DNA of 38,457 nt from Devosia sp. 66-14. GTDB taxonomy: Bacteria; Pseudomonadota; Alphaproteobacteria; Rhizobiales; Devosiaceae. The notes below the pieces were generated by a model. It was not told the DNA's origin. It did no database searches and saw only the letters and a program-made list of their open reading frames with translations. The translations under genes were made by a program, and so were the position numbers. The DNA lies in assembly GCA_001899085.1 (NCBI GenBank), contig MKVB01000003.1, forward strand, positions 1,863-40,319. Direction: 5' to 3'. Positions 14,866 to 22,983 of the stretch are shown piece by piece (within the stretch, counting starts at the first letter, position 1; each line of letters begins with the position of its first letter).

Positions 14866-16029
14866 ATGGCTGCAACCGCAATCTCCATCGCCAACGACGC
14901 CCGTGGCCCGAGCTGGGCCGAGCTGCCGGTCTCCACCCCCGGGCTGGTGCTCGATCTCGGCGTGCTGGACGGCAATCTCGACGAGATGGCGGCGATCGCC
15001 CGCTCGGCCGAGGTCGAACTGTTCCCGCACGCCAAGACCCACCGCATGGCCGAGATCGGGCTGCGCCAGGTGGCGCATGGCGCCGATGGCCTGTGTGTCG
15101 CCAAGCTCGGCGAGGCCGAAGCCTTCGCGGCGGCCGGGGTGAAGCGGCTGTTCGTCGCCAACCCGATCGTCGGCAAGGACAAGGCCGAACGGGCCCTCGC
15201 CCTGTCGCGGCGGGTCGACCTGACGCTTGCCACCGACAGCGAGGCGGCCGCCGCCAGCATCGGCGCGGTGTTCGCCGCCGCCGGCGCCACGGCGCGGATG
15301 ATGCTGGCGATCGATTCCGGGCTCGGCCGCGAAGGCGTCGCCGCCGACAAGGCGCCGGATGTGGCGGCGGCCATTCATGCCGTTGTCGGCGTCGAACTCG
15401 TCGGCATCTATACCCATGAAGGCACCACCTACGGCGCGAAGGATCATCCGGACCTCGCGAGCCGCGCCAAGGCGGCCGGGGAATTCATGGTGGGCGTCGC
15501 CACCGCCATCCGCGCCCGCGGCGTGCCGCTGCCGATCGTCTCGCTCGGGGCTTCCGCTTCGGCCCGCGAAGTGGCGCATGTGCCGGGCGTGACGCAGATC
15601 CGTCCCGGCATCTATGCCTTCAACGATGTCGGCCAGATCGCGCTGGGCAATGCCGGCCTGGACACCACCGCCATCCGCGTCATCGCCACGGTGGTCAGCC
15701 ACCCGGACCCCGAGCGCGCCTGTATCGACGCCGGTTCGAAATCGCTGAGCACCGATCTGGTGCCGGCCTCGGCGCATCGCGACGAGTTCCCCGGCATGGG
15801 GCTGATCGTCAACGCCCCGGGCTGGGTGATCGAGAAGATGTCGGAAGAACATGGCTGGCTGCGCTGGCATGGCCAGGGCGCGCCGATGCCGCTACCAGTA
15901 GGGACGCGGCTCGAGATCGTGCCGAACCATGTCTGCATGGCCTTCGCCATGCTGCGGCGGGCCAGTGTGGTCGAACGCGGTGAAATCGTCGCGCATTGGG
16001 ACGGTTTCGGTCCCGGCGCATCAGAGTAG
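14866..16029 (+). CDS. DSD1-like PLP enzyme: D-serine/D-threo-3-hydroxyaspartate dehydratase or D-threonine aldolase
   Basis: This 387-residue fold-type III (alanine-racemase-like) PLP enzyme has its Schiff-base lysine in FPHAKTHR (Lys57) near the N-terminus. The barrel includes DSGLGREG and YTHEGTTYG, and a C-terminal beta domain carries a metal site. That site reads PNHVC (His355, Cys357). His-x-Cys is the zinc pair of eukaryotic-type D-serine dehydratases and D-threo-3-hydroxyaspartate dehydratase, whereas D-threonine aldolases use His-x-Asp. I therefore favour dehydratase (keto acid plus ammonia) over aldolase. It starts 2 bp after the deacylase stop, so it probably consumes the D-amino acid released there. 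Confidence 0.85.
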   Translation: MAATAISIANDARGPSWAELPVSTPGLVLDLGVLDGNLDEMAAIARSAEVELFPHAKTHRMAEIGLRQVAHGADGLCVAKLGEAEAFAAAGVKRLFVANPIVGKDKAERALALSRRVDLTLATDSEAAAASIGAVFAAAGATARMMLAIDSGLGREGVAADKAPDVAAAIHAVVGVELVGIYTHEGTTYGAKDHPDLASRAKAAGEFMVGVATAIRARGVPLPIVSLGASASAREVAHVPGVTQIRPGIYAFNDVGQIALGNAGLDTTAIRVIATVVSHPDPERACIDAGSKSLSTDLVPASAHRDEFPGMGLIVNAPGWVIEKMSEEHGWLRWHGQGAPMPLPVGTRLEIVPNHVCMAFAMLRRASVVERGEIVAHWDGFGPGASE

Positions 16030-16047
16030 GTTTTCTGTCTGGGGGGA

Positions 16048-17094
16048 ATGATGTCGGAGTTCAGACTTGCTGAGGGGCAGTCGCTGCTGGTCGCATCACG
16101 CGGCGTGTTCGAACTGCACGGGCTGACCCGCTGGGTGCAGCAGGACGGCACGTGGCGGGGCAAGACGCTCGCCCGGGTCAACCAGCTCTCGAGCCTGGCG
16201 CGTCACCCCAGCCTGCCGGTGGTCTACGGCACCTCGCGCGTCGGCCTCGAGGGCGAAATCCATGCCTGGCGGATCGCGGGCGATAGCGCCGTGACACTCG
16301 GTGAGAAATCGAGCGACGGGGCCGAGCCCTGTCATCTCACCGTCGATCCGAGCGGTCGCCTGCTGATCGTCACCAATTACACCACCAGCACGCTGGGGCT
16401 GCAGCGGCTGGCCGCCGACGGCAGCTTCGATGGCCCGATCGTGCAGCTGAAGCTCAGCGGCGGCGGTCCGGAACTCGAACGGCAGGACGACGCCCATCCG
16501 CACCAGGTGTTCTTCATCGGCGAGACGCTCGTCGTCATCGATCTCGGCGCCGACCTCGTCCGCGAGTTCAGCCTCGATCTCACGAAGCCCGGCACCGACG
16601 CGCTGACCCAGGTCCGGGCAACGTCAGTGCCCGCCAATACCGGCCCGCGCCACGCCGTGGTGCTGGCCGACGGGCGCCTCGCGGTCAGCGGTGAGCTCGG
16701 CTCGAACCTGGTGGTCGGCCGCCTCGGCGAGCCCGCATCGAGCTGGGCCAACCTGCGCAGCACCCGGCAATCCGGCCCCGGCAAGACCCGCTGGAGTCGC
16801 AACTATCCCGGCGACATCCAGCGTGCGCCGGATGGTCGGCACGTCTATTTCGCCAATCGCAGCCTCGACACCATCTCGACCTTCGAGGTCTCCGGCGCCA
16901 CGCCGGTGCTGGTGTCGGAACTGGACAGCGAGGCGCAGTGGCCGCAGCACCTGCTCGCCACCGAAAGTCACGTGCTGGTTGCCGGCTGGGACTCCTCGAC
17001 GGTCAAGGCGCTGCCCTTGGCCAATGGGGTTCCCACCGGCGTCGATCACCTGTTCGATTGTCCGGGAGCCGGCTGGCTGCTGCTTTGGGAGTAG
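16048..17094 (+). CDS. Beta-propeller lactonase family protein (6-phosphogluconolactonase-like fold)
   Basis: This 348-residue protein has the repeated seven-bladed propeller pattern of the lactonase family (PF10282-type). Examples are CHLTVDPSGRLLIVTNY, DDAHPHQVFF, NTGPRHAVVL and DIQRAPDGRHVYFANR. The last segments resemble the active-site blades of YbhE-type lactonases. It has no signal peptide, so it is cytoplasmic. A GGGGGGA Shine-Dalgarno run precedes two adjacent ATGs (16048 and 16051); either may be used. It follows the DSD1-like gene by 18 bp and ends the main operon. With the Gfo/Idh enzyme it suggests that a sugar-like ring is oxidised to a lactone and opened. Confidence 0.82.
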   Translation: MMSEFRLAEGQSLLVASRGVFELHGLTRWVQQDGTWRGKTLARVNQLSSLARHPSLPVVYGTSRVGLEGEIHAWRIAGDSAVTLGEKSSDGAEPCHLTVDPSGRLLIVTNYTTSTLGLQRLAADGSFDGPIVQLKLSGGGPELERQDDAHPHQVFFIGETLVVIDLGADLVREFSLDLTKPGTDALTQVRATSVPANTGPRHAVVLADGRLAVSGELGSNLVVGRLGEPASSWANLRSTRQSGPGKTRWSRNYPGDIQRAPDGRHVYFANRSLDTISTFEVSGATPVLVSELDSEAQWPQHLLATESHVLVAGWDSSTVKALPLANGVPTGVDHLFDCPGAGWLLLWE

Positions 17095-17104
17095 GGCGTT
17101 TCGT

Positions 17105-17217
17105 GCTCCCCTCCCCCCGCGGCGCTACGCGTCCGCTAGGAGGGGTGGGGGGTGGGGGTCCATCGGTGATCACCGGACCACCCCTCCCTCAATCCCTCCC
17201 CTCAGGGGGGAGGGAAG
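17105..17217. repeat. Palindromic intergenic repeat after the lactonase gene
   Basis: The element is GC-rich with C-runs on the left and G-runs on the right. Its centre holds the perfect 12-bp palindrome CGGTGATCACCG (17164-17175), preceded by GGGGGTGGGGGTCCAT... . The segment GGGGTCCATCGGTGATCAC recurs at 26262-26280 inside another repeat, so both belong to one dispersed family. It lies just after the stop of the lactonase gene and may act as a transcript 3' end. Confidence 0.8.
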
Positions 17218-17350
17218 CGACGACTGAGAGGGTCGGTACAGATCCCTGGATCAGTCCAGATTTCCTGTGCCTCGGCTCGCGCCCATGGTGGCGAGCCGGC
17301 GGGAGCGATGTTAGTGGACATCGGCGCCGCAGGCATCGAGCGAGGGGAGC

Positions 17351-18217
17351 ATGGCAGTAGCTGATAAAAGTGCCCCGGCCGCAGCCGAAAAGGGCACCCG
17401 CAAGCGCCGCAAGCCGGTTCCCAAGGCGGAGTACACCGCCCCGGCGCTGGAAAAGGGCCTCGACGTGCTCGAACTGCTGGCGACCCTGACGGTGCCGGTG
17501 ACGCCGAGCCAGATCGCCCAGCGCCTCGGCCGCTCGCTGTCGGAAGTCTATCGCATGGTCATGGCGCTGGAGCGGCGTGGCTATCTGATCCGGCCGCCCG
17601 GCGAAGAAGCGCTGGTGCTGTCGACACAGCTTTACGGTCTCGCCACGCTGTTCCCGCCGTTCCGGCGCGTCGTCGACGCGGCGCAGCCGATCATGAACGC
17701 TCTGGCGCTCGAAACGTCGCAGGCCATCCACATGGCGGTGCTCGATGGGCTGAACCAGCGCATCATCGCCCAGGTCGACAGCCCGGCGCCGATCGCCATC
17801 CGGCTGCGCGTCGGCGCCGCCAGCCCGGCCATCCGCGGCACTTCAGGGCGCACCATCATCGCTTTCCAGCCCGCCCCGGTACAGGCCTGGATCATCGGCC
17901 AGTCGGAGGCGCTACTGCCGCCCGAGCAGGCGAGGCGCTACCGCGGCCGGATCACGACGATTGCCGGACGCGGCTACGAGCGGATCGAAGGCGAGATGGT
18001 GCAGGGGGTGACCGACCTCAGCTTCCCGATCATCAACACCGCCGGCATCTCGATTGCGGCACTGACCATGCCGTTCCTCACCAGCCAGCAGATCATCGTT
18101 CCCTTCGATGATGCCGCCATCATGCTTTACCGCGCCGCACGCCGCATCTCGGAGTCGATGGGCGGGACCCTGCCCGAACCGCACTTCCCCCTGCCGCTGG
18201 ACATTCAGCCGCAATGA
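17351..18217 (+). CDS. IclR-family transcriptional regulator (second of two in region 2)
   Basis: This 288-residue regulator has a Lys/Arg-rich tail of about 25 residues, a winged helix-turn-helix (APALEKGLDVLELLA, then RSLSEVYRMVMALERRG, about residues 30-80) and an IclR effector domain (AIHMAVLDG, GTSGRTIIAF, GYERIEGEMVQG). It starts at an ATG with a strong GAGGGGAG ribosome-binding site, 256 bp after the lactonase gene, beyond a palindromic repeat. It overlaps the next gene by 4 bp. With the IclR at 5692 it brackets the operon, so the two may sense different metabolites of one pathway. The binding site is unknown. Confidence 0.9.
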   Translation: MAVADKSAPAAAEKGTRKRRKPVPKAEYTAPALEKGLDVLELLATLTVPVTPSQIAQRLGRSLSEVYRMVMALERRGYLIRPPGEEALVLSTQLYGLATLFPPFRRVVDAAQPIMNALALETSQAIHMAVLDGLNQRIIAQVDSPAPIAIRLRVGAASPAIRGTSGRTIIAFQPAPVQAWIIGQSEALLPPEQARRYRGRITTIAGRGYERIEGEMVQGVTDLSFPIINTAGISIAALTMPFLTSQQIIVPFDDAAIMLYRAARRISESMGGTLPEPHFPLPLDIQPQ

Positions 18218-18678
18218 CCGAGACCAATCCCTTCACCGCAGACGATGCCGACCGCTTCGCCATCTGGGAGATGCTGGTCAGGCGCGACAGCGATTTCTTC
18301 CTCAGCAGCGACTGGTCGCTGGTCGCTGCCGACTATGTCGAGACCGGCTTTCTCGGCATCGATGCCGGGCTGTCGCTCGACCCGGCCAGCTGGCGCCCGG
18401 CCTACCCGAATGTCGCTCTGTATCGCGACGCCGCCATCGCCGCGCGCTGGAACCCCGCCGACTTCGCCGAACCGCTGCGCCCCGCCTGGTTCCGATGCCA
18501 GTCGATCGCGCGGCTCGATATCGAGGGCGACGCAGCGTTGGCGCATAAGCACATCGAAGGCCGCATTCGGCGCCTGACGGGCGAGGACATGCTGCTGGGC
18601 TGGCGTTCGGTGTTCCATCTCAAGCGGGAGAACGCCGTATGGAAGATCGCCGGCTTCACCGGCTACCTGCCGCTATAG
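18214..18678 (+). CDS. Small NTF2-like (SnoaL-type) protein of unknown function
   Basis: I do not recognise a characterised family with certainty. The 154 residues begin with a helical segment (ADRFAIWEMLVRRDSDFFLSSD). They end with a strand pattern (GWRSVFHLKR, VWKIAGFTGYLPL), the arrangement of NTF2-like folds, where the last strands carry 'W-R-x-x-F-x-x-x-R'-like motifs. There is no signal peptide or membrane segment. The start ATG overlaps the IclR stop (ATGA), so it is co-expressed with the regulator. Such proteins can be small isomerases, dehydratases or ligand-binding partners. A role in the region 2 pathway is inferred from position only. Confidence 0.7.
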   Translation: MTETNPFTADDADRFAIWEMLVRRDSDFFLSSDWSLVAADYVETGFLGIDAGLSLDPASWRPAYPNVALYRDAAIAARWNPADFAEPLRPAWFRCQSIARLDIEGDAALAHKHIEGRIRRLTGEDMLLGWRSVFHLKRENAVWKIAGFTGYLPL

Positions 18679-18730
18679 GCAGTTTTCATCGTCATGCCGA
18701 AATCACGGTGCTAGCCTCGCCGGCACCAGC

Positions 18731-18748
18731 GCGTCGGCCGCCCGACGC
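18731..18748. other. Short stem-loop upstream of mepA
   Basis: The 7-bp stem GCGTCGG/CCGACGC with a 4-base loop lies 53 bp after the NTF2-like gene and 28 bp before mepA. It lacks a following T-run, so it is not a clear terminator; it could be leader structure. Confidence 0.35.
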
Positions 18749-18775
18749 GGACTCCTGATTCGCGAAGGCGTAAAG

Positions 18776-19627
18776 ATGGCATTGTTCCGCATGCTCAGCC
18801 TGGCGATCATCGCCCTGGCGACGCTGGCTTCGACGGCCGAGGCGCAGCCGGCGCGCGACCTGTTCGGCGCCGTGCACCAACCCAGCAGCGGCGCGGAGAT
18901 GCCGGTCGGCAGCTACGCCAAGGGCTGCATTGCCGGCGCGGTGCAGTTGCCGACCGACGGTCCCGGCTGGCAGGCAATGCGGCTGTCGCGCGATCGGCGC
19001 TGGGGCAGCGCCGAACTCGTCGGCTATATCGCGGCGCTGGCGCAATCGGCGACGCAGGATGGCTGGCGCGGCATCATGGTGGGCGACATGGGGCAAGCGC
19101 GCGGCGGGCCGATGGCCAGTGGCCACGCATCGCACCAGATCGGGCTCGACGTCGACGTCTGGCTGCAGCCGATGCCGAACCACCAGCTCAGCGCCGACGA
19201 GCGCGAAAGCCTTTCGGCGCAGTCGGTGCTCAAGAAGGGTACGCGCGAGATCGATCCCAAGCGGTTCGGCGAGGCCGAGCGCCTGCTGATCTACCGCGCG
19301 GCATCGCTGCCCGGCGTCGCCCGTATCTTCGTGGCGCCGGGGATCAAGAAGGCGCTGTGTGCGGTCACCTGGCGGGATCGGAGCTTCCTCAACAAGGTGC
19401 GTCCCTGGTATGGGCATGACGACCACTTTCATGTTCGCTTGAGCTGCCCGGCGGGGGCGACCTCGTGTGTCGACCAGGACGCGATTCCGGCCGGAGATGG
19501 CTGCGGCGCCGAACTCGACTACTGGTTCACCGACGAACCGTACAAGCCGAGCACCAAACCGCCGGCCCCGCCGCTGACCCTGGCGGACCTGCCGAAGGCC
19601 TGTGCCGCAGTGCTGCGGGCGAAATGA
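18776..19627 (+). CDS. mepA: Penicillin-insensitive murein endopeptidase MepA
   Basis: This 283-residue LAS-family metallopeptidase cleaves D-Ala-meso-DAP cross-links in peptidoglycan, in the periplasm. An N-terminal Sec signal (MLSLAIIALATLASTAEA) ends near residue 23. The zinc motif SGHASHQIGLDVDVW (His117, His120, Asp125/127) and the C-terminal WYGHDDHFHVRL (His214, 217, 219) match the E. coli enzyme's metal and catalytic segments. Paired cysteines in the C-terminal part (CPAGATSC, GDGC) suggest disulfides. Length matches the family. It appears to be a single gene with no functional link to its neighbours. Confidence 0.93.
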   Translation: MALFRMLSLAIIALATLASTAEAQPARDLFGAVHQPSSGAEMPVGSYAKGCIAGAVQLPTDGPGWQAMRLSRDRRWGSAELVGYIAALAQSATQDGWRGIMVGDMGQARGGPMASGHASHQIGLDVDVWLQPMPNHQLSADERESLSAQSVLKKGTREIDPKRFGEAERLLIYRAASLPGVARIFVAPGIKKALCAVTWRDRSFLNKVRPWYGHDDHFHVRLSCPAGATSCVDQDAIPAGDGCGAELDYWFTDEPYKPSTKPPAPPLTLADLPKACAAVLRAK

Positions 19628-19671
19628 TGCTCTGGTTTGTCGCGCTCAAAAGTGGCGGCGCAACTCACCGA

Positions 19672-19765
19672 CGTCATTCCCGCGCAGGCGGGAACCTAGT
19701 GGGATGCTGCGTCACCCGCTGAGGCCGAGAGATCCCACTGGTTCCCCGCCTTCGCGGGGATGACG
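19672..19765. repeat. Palindromic intergenic repeat between mepA and araC-type gene
   Basis: Outer arms CGTCATTCCCGCG (19672-19684) and CGCGGGGATGACG (19753-19765) pair with one G:T step. Inner arms AGTGGGAT and ATCCCACT also pair. The 'CGTCATTCCCGCG...CGCGGGGATGACG' form is a common bacterial dispersed palindrome type and differs from the CCTCTCCC and GGTCCATCGG families in this window. It sits between two converging genes, where it could end both transcripts. Confidence 0.8.
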
Positions 19766-19826
19766 CCGTGCGGAAGGTTCAACATCGAGCCCAGTGACTG
19801 AAACGGTGCAGTTCGACCAGGCGCGC

Positions 19827-20657
19827 TCATCCGGGCTGGCTCGCGAGACGGTAGGCGAGCGGGCTCTGGCCGGTCCAGCGCTTGAACCGCCGGCTGAAAT
19901 AGAACGGGCTTTCGAAGCCGGTGACCGCGGCGACCTGCTGGACCGGAAAGCCGGTGCGCTGCAGCAACTCGCCGGCGCGTTGCATGCGGCGCGCCTCCAG
20001 GTAGTGCTGCACGGTCTGCCCCATCTCGGCGCGGAAAATATGGGCGAGACGCGACTCCGACAGCCCGACGGCGGCGGCGACGTCGGCCAGCGCCACCTTG
20101 TCGGCAAGGTGGCGCTCGAGATAGCTCACGGCGCGGCGGACGCGCGGATCGGAGCGGGCGCTGGCCGCCTCGGGGTTCAGCCGATCGCACTCGAGAAACA
20201 GCGCTTCGAGCGCGTTCATGGCGAAGGCTTCGTGGCGGCGCAGATCGCTGTGAAACAGCCGGTGCACGGTATGGAAGCGGCCGGCCACGGCCGGATCGGA
20301 GAGCTGCAACAGCAGCAATCCGGGCGCTACCTCGGGCCAGTCGAGCCAGGCCAGCCAATCGGGCCGCGGCTGGAAATGCGCCCACAGCAATTCCCAGCGC
20401 GTATCCGACGCGGCGACGGCGTAGTCGTGCAGCGTGCCGGGGCGGAGCAGCACCCAATCGCCGGGCCGCGCCAGCAATTCGCCGTCCGGGTGGCCGAAGC
20501 GGCCGGTGCCGCCGATGGTGTGGATCAGCAGCCAGTCGTCGCTGCCACGCGGCCGATAGGCCCGATAGCCCGATGTCTCATGGAAGTGGCCGGTCAGCAG
20601 CTGCAGGACCGGCCGGTGCGGGAACTCGTCGCTCTCAGCCATAGCAGGATAGTACAT
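19827..20657 (-). CDS. AraC-family transcriptional regulator
   Basis: This 276-residue protein has an N-terminal cupin-like effector domain (DDWLLIHTIGGTGRFGH, LARPGDWVLLRPGTLHDY, about residues 40-80). Its C-terminal pair of helix-turn-helix motifs comprises VALADVAAAVGLSESRLAHIFR, and VQQVAAVTGFESPFYFSRRFK followed by WTGQSPLAYR. This is the RhaS/AraC layout for carbohydrate-responsive activators. Two in-frame ATGs are possible (20657 and 20642); neither has a strong ribosome-binding site, and the first is given here. It diverges from the PhyH dioxygenase gene with 72 bp between them and probably activates it. Confidence 0.9.
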   Translation of the reverse strand: MYYPAMAESDEFPHRPVLQLLTGHFHETSGYRAYRPRGSDDWLLIHTIGGTGRFGHPDGELLARPGDWVLLRPGTLHDYAVAASDTRWELLWAHFQPRPDWLAWLDWPEVAPGLLLLQLSDPAVAGRFHTVHRLFHSDLRRHEAFAMNALEALFLECDRLNPEAASARSDPRVRRAVSYLERHLADKVALADVAAAVGLSESRLAHIFRAEMGQTVQHYLEARRMQRAGELLQRTGFPVQQVAAVTGFESPFYFSRRFKRWTGQSPLAYRLASQPG

Positions 20658-20729
20658 GCGATCGGCAGGATGTGCGATGGGCGAAGCGGCGGGTGCGGAG
20701 TAGCGTCATGAGCATCGAGGAGGAAATCG

Positions 20730-21557
20730 ATGAGCTTGACCACCGAGCAGAAGCAGCAGTTCTACCGCGATGGGTTCCTCGCGATCCGCGGACTGTTCAG
20801 CGCCGCAGAGATCGAGGAGATCCGTGGCACGTTCATGGAGATGGCCAAGGACGGCCCGGTGCCCGGCCTGTCGGATGTGCCCAAAGCGCGGGAGGGGGCG
20901 CCGGCGAGATCGAACGACCCGCTGCTGCGCTATCCGCGCATGATGCACCCGCACAAGCACCAGGATAAACCGGTCGGGCCGCTGGCCATGCGCTACATGC
21001 GCGACCCGCGGCTGAAGCCGATCCTCGCCGAGCTGTTCGGCGAAGATCCGTACGCCTGCCAGTCGATGTTCTACTTCAAGCCGCCGGGAGCCCGCGGACA
21101 GGACCTGCACCAGGACAATTTCTACCTGCGGGTGAAGCCGGGCACCTGCATGGCCGCCTGGATAGCCGTCGATGATGCGGATGCCGGCAATGGCGGCATG
21201 ATGTGCGTGCCGCAAACCGCGACGCTCGAAGTGGCGTGCCCCGAAAAGGCCGACCCGGCGCTGTTCTTCACGACCGAACATGTGGAGCCGCCGCCGGGCC
21301 TCGCCCCTGAAATGATGGAACTCAAGGCCGGCGACGTGCTGTTCTTCAATGGCAGCGTCATCCACGGCTCGACCCCGAACACCAGCGCCGACCGCTTCCG
21401 CCGTTCGCTGATCTTCCACTATGTGCCGGCCAGCACCGTGGAGATGAGCCACTATTACGAGGCGCTGAGTTTCGACGGCGCGAAGCAGGATATCGCCACC
21501 AACATGGATGGCGGCCCGTGCGGCACGACGCAGGAGCTGCCGACCGGGCCGCATTGA
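20730..21557 (+). CDS. Phytanoyl-CoA dioxygenase (PhyH) family Fe(II)/2-oxoglutarate oxygenase
   Basis: This 275-residue oxygenase has a double-stranded beta-helix. The iron-binding triad is visible: LHQDNF (His127, Asp129) and VIHGSTPN (His212). The 2-oxoglutarate-binding arginine lies in RFRRSLIFHY (about residues 222-231). A GAGGAGG ribosome-binding site sets the ATG at 20730. PhyH enzymes hydroxylate lipids, ectoine, phosphonates and other small molecules; the regulator next door gives no specific substrate. It converges with the GH1 gene, 50 bp away, and is not part of that operon. Confidence 0.88.
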   Translation: MSLTTEQKQQFYRDGFLAIRGLFSAAEIEEIRGTFMEMAKDGPVPGLSDVPKAREGAPARSNDPLLRYPRMMHPHKHQDKPVGPLAMRYMRDPRLKPILAELFGEDPYACQSMFYFKPPGARGQDLHQDNFYLRVKPGTCMAAWIAVDDADAGNGGMMCVPQTATLEVACPEKADPALFFTTEHVEPPPGLAPEMMELKAGDVLFFNGSVIHGSTPNTSADRFRRSLIFHYVPASTVEMSHYYEALSFDGAKQDIATNMDGGPCGTTQELPTGPH

Positions 21558-21607
21558 GACTTGGGCTCGGCTTCGCGATTTTCTTCCGTCAGTGCGGCGG
21601 ATGAACC

Positions 21608-22945
21608 CTAAAGCCCCCTCCGCCTGATCACCTCGGCATACCACTTCGCCGAGGCTTTCGGCGTTCGCGCCATCGTCCCGGTGTCCAGGTGGACGATGCC
21701 GAATTTCTGGCTGTAGCCGGCGGCCCATTCGTAATTGTCCATCAGCGACCACAGGTAGTAGCCGCGCACGTCGGCACCGTCTTCGATGGCCTTGTGGATC
21801 CACTCGAGGAAGCCGGCGACGTAGTTGATCCGCTCCTGGTCATCGAGCGGGTCGGTTACGTTGGGGCCGTCGGCGGCGCCGTTCTCGGTGATGAAGATCG
21901 GGCCCTGCCAGCCATATTGCTCTTTGGCCATGAACACCGCGTCGTAGACGGCCTTGGGGTAATACTCCATGCCGTTGTCGAGGAAGTTGCCGCCGGGGTG
22001 CTTGTCGTCGGCCACCCACCAGCGCGGGTTGTAGTGCTCGGCGCTGACCACGACGCGCGAATAGACGTTGAGGCCCAGATAGTCGATCGGCGTGCTGATG
22101 AGCTTGAGATCGCCGTCGCGGATCTCAGGCATGGTGCCGCGCTCGGTGAGGCGGCGACGAATGCGCTCGGAATAGTCTCCCTTGAGCACCGGATCGAGAA
22201 AGAAACGGAAGCCATCGTCCTCGTCGCGGTCGGCGACGGCGCGGTCCTCCGACTTGTCGGTGGCCGGGTGCCGTTGCCAGATGTCGAAGACCGCGCCGAT
22301 ATCGCCCGGCCGGCCAGAAGCACGAAACGCCTCGACGCCCATGCCGTGTGAAACCAGCGCATGATGCAGGGCCTGCCGGGCGGTCTTCTCGTCGGTGCGG
22401 CCGGGGGCGAACACCCCCATCGCATAGCCGACCCAGATCGAGATCGGCTCGTTCAGGGTGGCCCAGCGGCGGACGCGGTCGCCATAGCTGGCGAAGGCCA
22501 GCTCGGCATAGTCGGCAAAGGCGCCGATGACGTCGCGGTTGATCCAGCCGCCTTCGTCCTCGAGCGCCTGCGGCAGGTCCCAGTGATAGAGCGTGACATT
22601 GGGCTGGATGCCGGCCGTCAGCAGTTCATCGATGAGGCGCGAGTAGAAGTCGACGCCGGCCTGGTTCACCGGTCCGCGTCCCTGTGGCAGCAACCGCGAC
22701 CAGCTGAGCGAGAAACGGTAGCTGGTGACCCCGATGTCGCGCATCAACGCCACGTCCTGTTTCACCCGATGGTAGTGGTCGGCCCCGCGGTCGCCGGGGA
22801 TATCGAGGTGCACCTTGCCAGGGGTGTGGCCGAAGGTGTCCCAGATCGAGGGTCCCTTGCCGTCCTCGTTCCACGCTCCCTCGATCTGGAACGCACTGGT
22901 CGCAACGCCGAAATCGAATCCGGCCGGGAACTGAAGTTTCGCCAC
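21608..22945 (-). CDS. GH1 beta-glucosidase/beta-galactosidase
   Basis: This 445-residue cytoplasmic glycoside hydrolase family 1 enzyme hydrolyses beta-glucosides and often beta-galactosides. The family entry motif FDFGVATSAFQIEGAWNEDG lies at residues 11-29. The acid/base is in TLNEP (Glu166) and the nucleophile in ITENG (Glu354). YRFSLSWSRLLP and YYLWSLMDNYEWAAGY are also typical. I choose the GTG at 22945: it gives the standard N-terminus with an AGGA ribosome-binding site, while the open frame up to 23263 lies inside the binding-protein gene. It is the last gene of the leftward beta-galactoside operon, after an intercistronic hairpin. Confidence 0.93.
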   Translation of the reverse strand: MAKLQFPAGFDFGVATSAFQIEGAWNEDGKGPSIWDTFGHTPGKVHLDIPGDRGADHYHRVKQDVALMRDIGVTSYRFSLSWSRLLPQGRGPVNQAGVDFYSRLIDELLTAGIQPNVTLYHWDLPQALEDEGGWINRDVIGAFADYAELAFASYGDRVRRWATLNEPISIWVGYAMGVFAPGRTDEKTARQALHHALVSHGMGVEAFRASGRPGDIGAVFDIWQRHPATDKSEDRAVADRDEDDGFRFFLDPVLKGDYSERIRRRLTERGTMPEIRDGDLKLISTPIDYLGLNVYSRVVVSAEHYNPRWWVADDKHPGGNFLDNGMEYYPKAVYDAVFMAKEQYGWQGPIFITENGAADGPNVTDPLDDQERINYVAGFLEWIHKAIEDGADVRGYYLWSLMDNYEWAAGYSQKFGIVHLDTGTMARTPKASAKWYAEVIRRRGL

Positions 22946-22983
22946 GGCAAAAGTCCTGGGAATGTCGGGAACAGGGTTGGGAG

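Noticed and set aside
16048-17094. Naming the propeller protein pgl (6-phosphogluconolactonase)
   Set aside because: The fold fits, but there is no pentose-phosphate context and the substrate residues cannot be confirmed by eye.
17246-17259. CTGGATCAGTCCAG dyad before the second IclR gene as its operator
   Set aside because: The arms are only 5 bp and no related copy was found, so it is within chance for this base composition.
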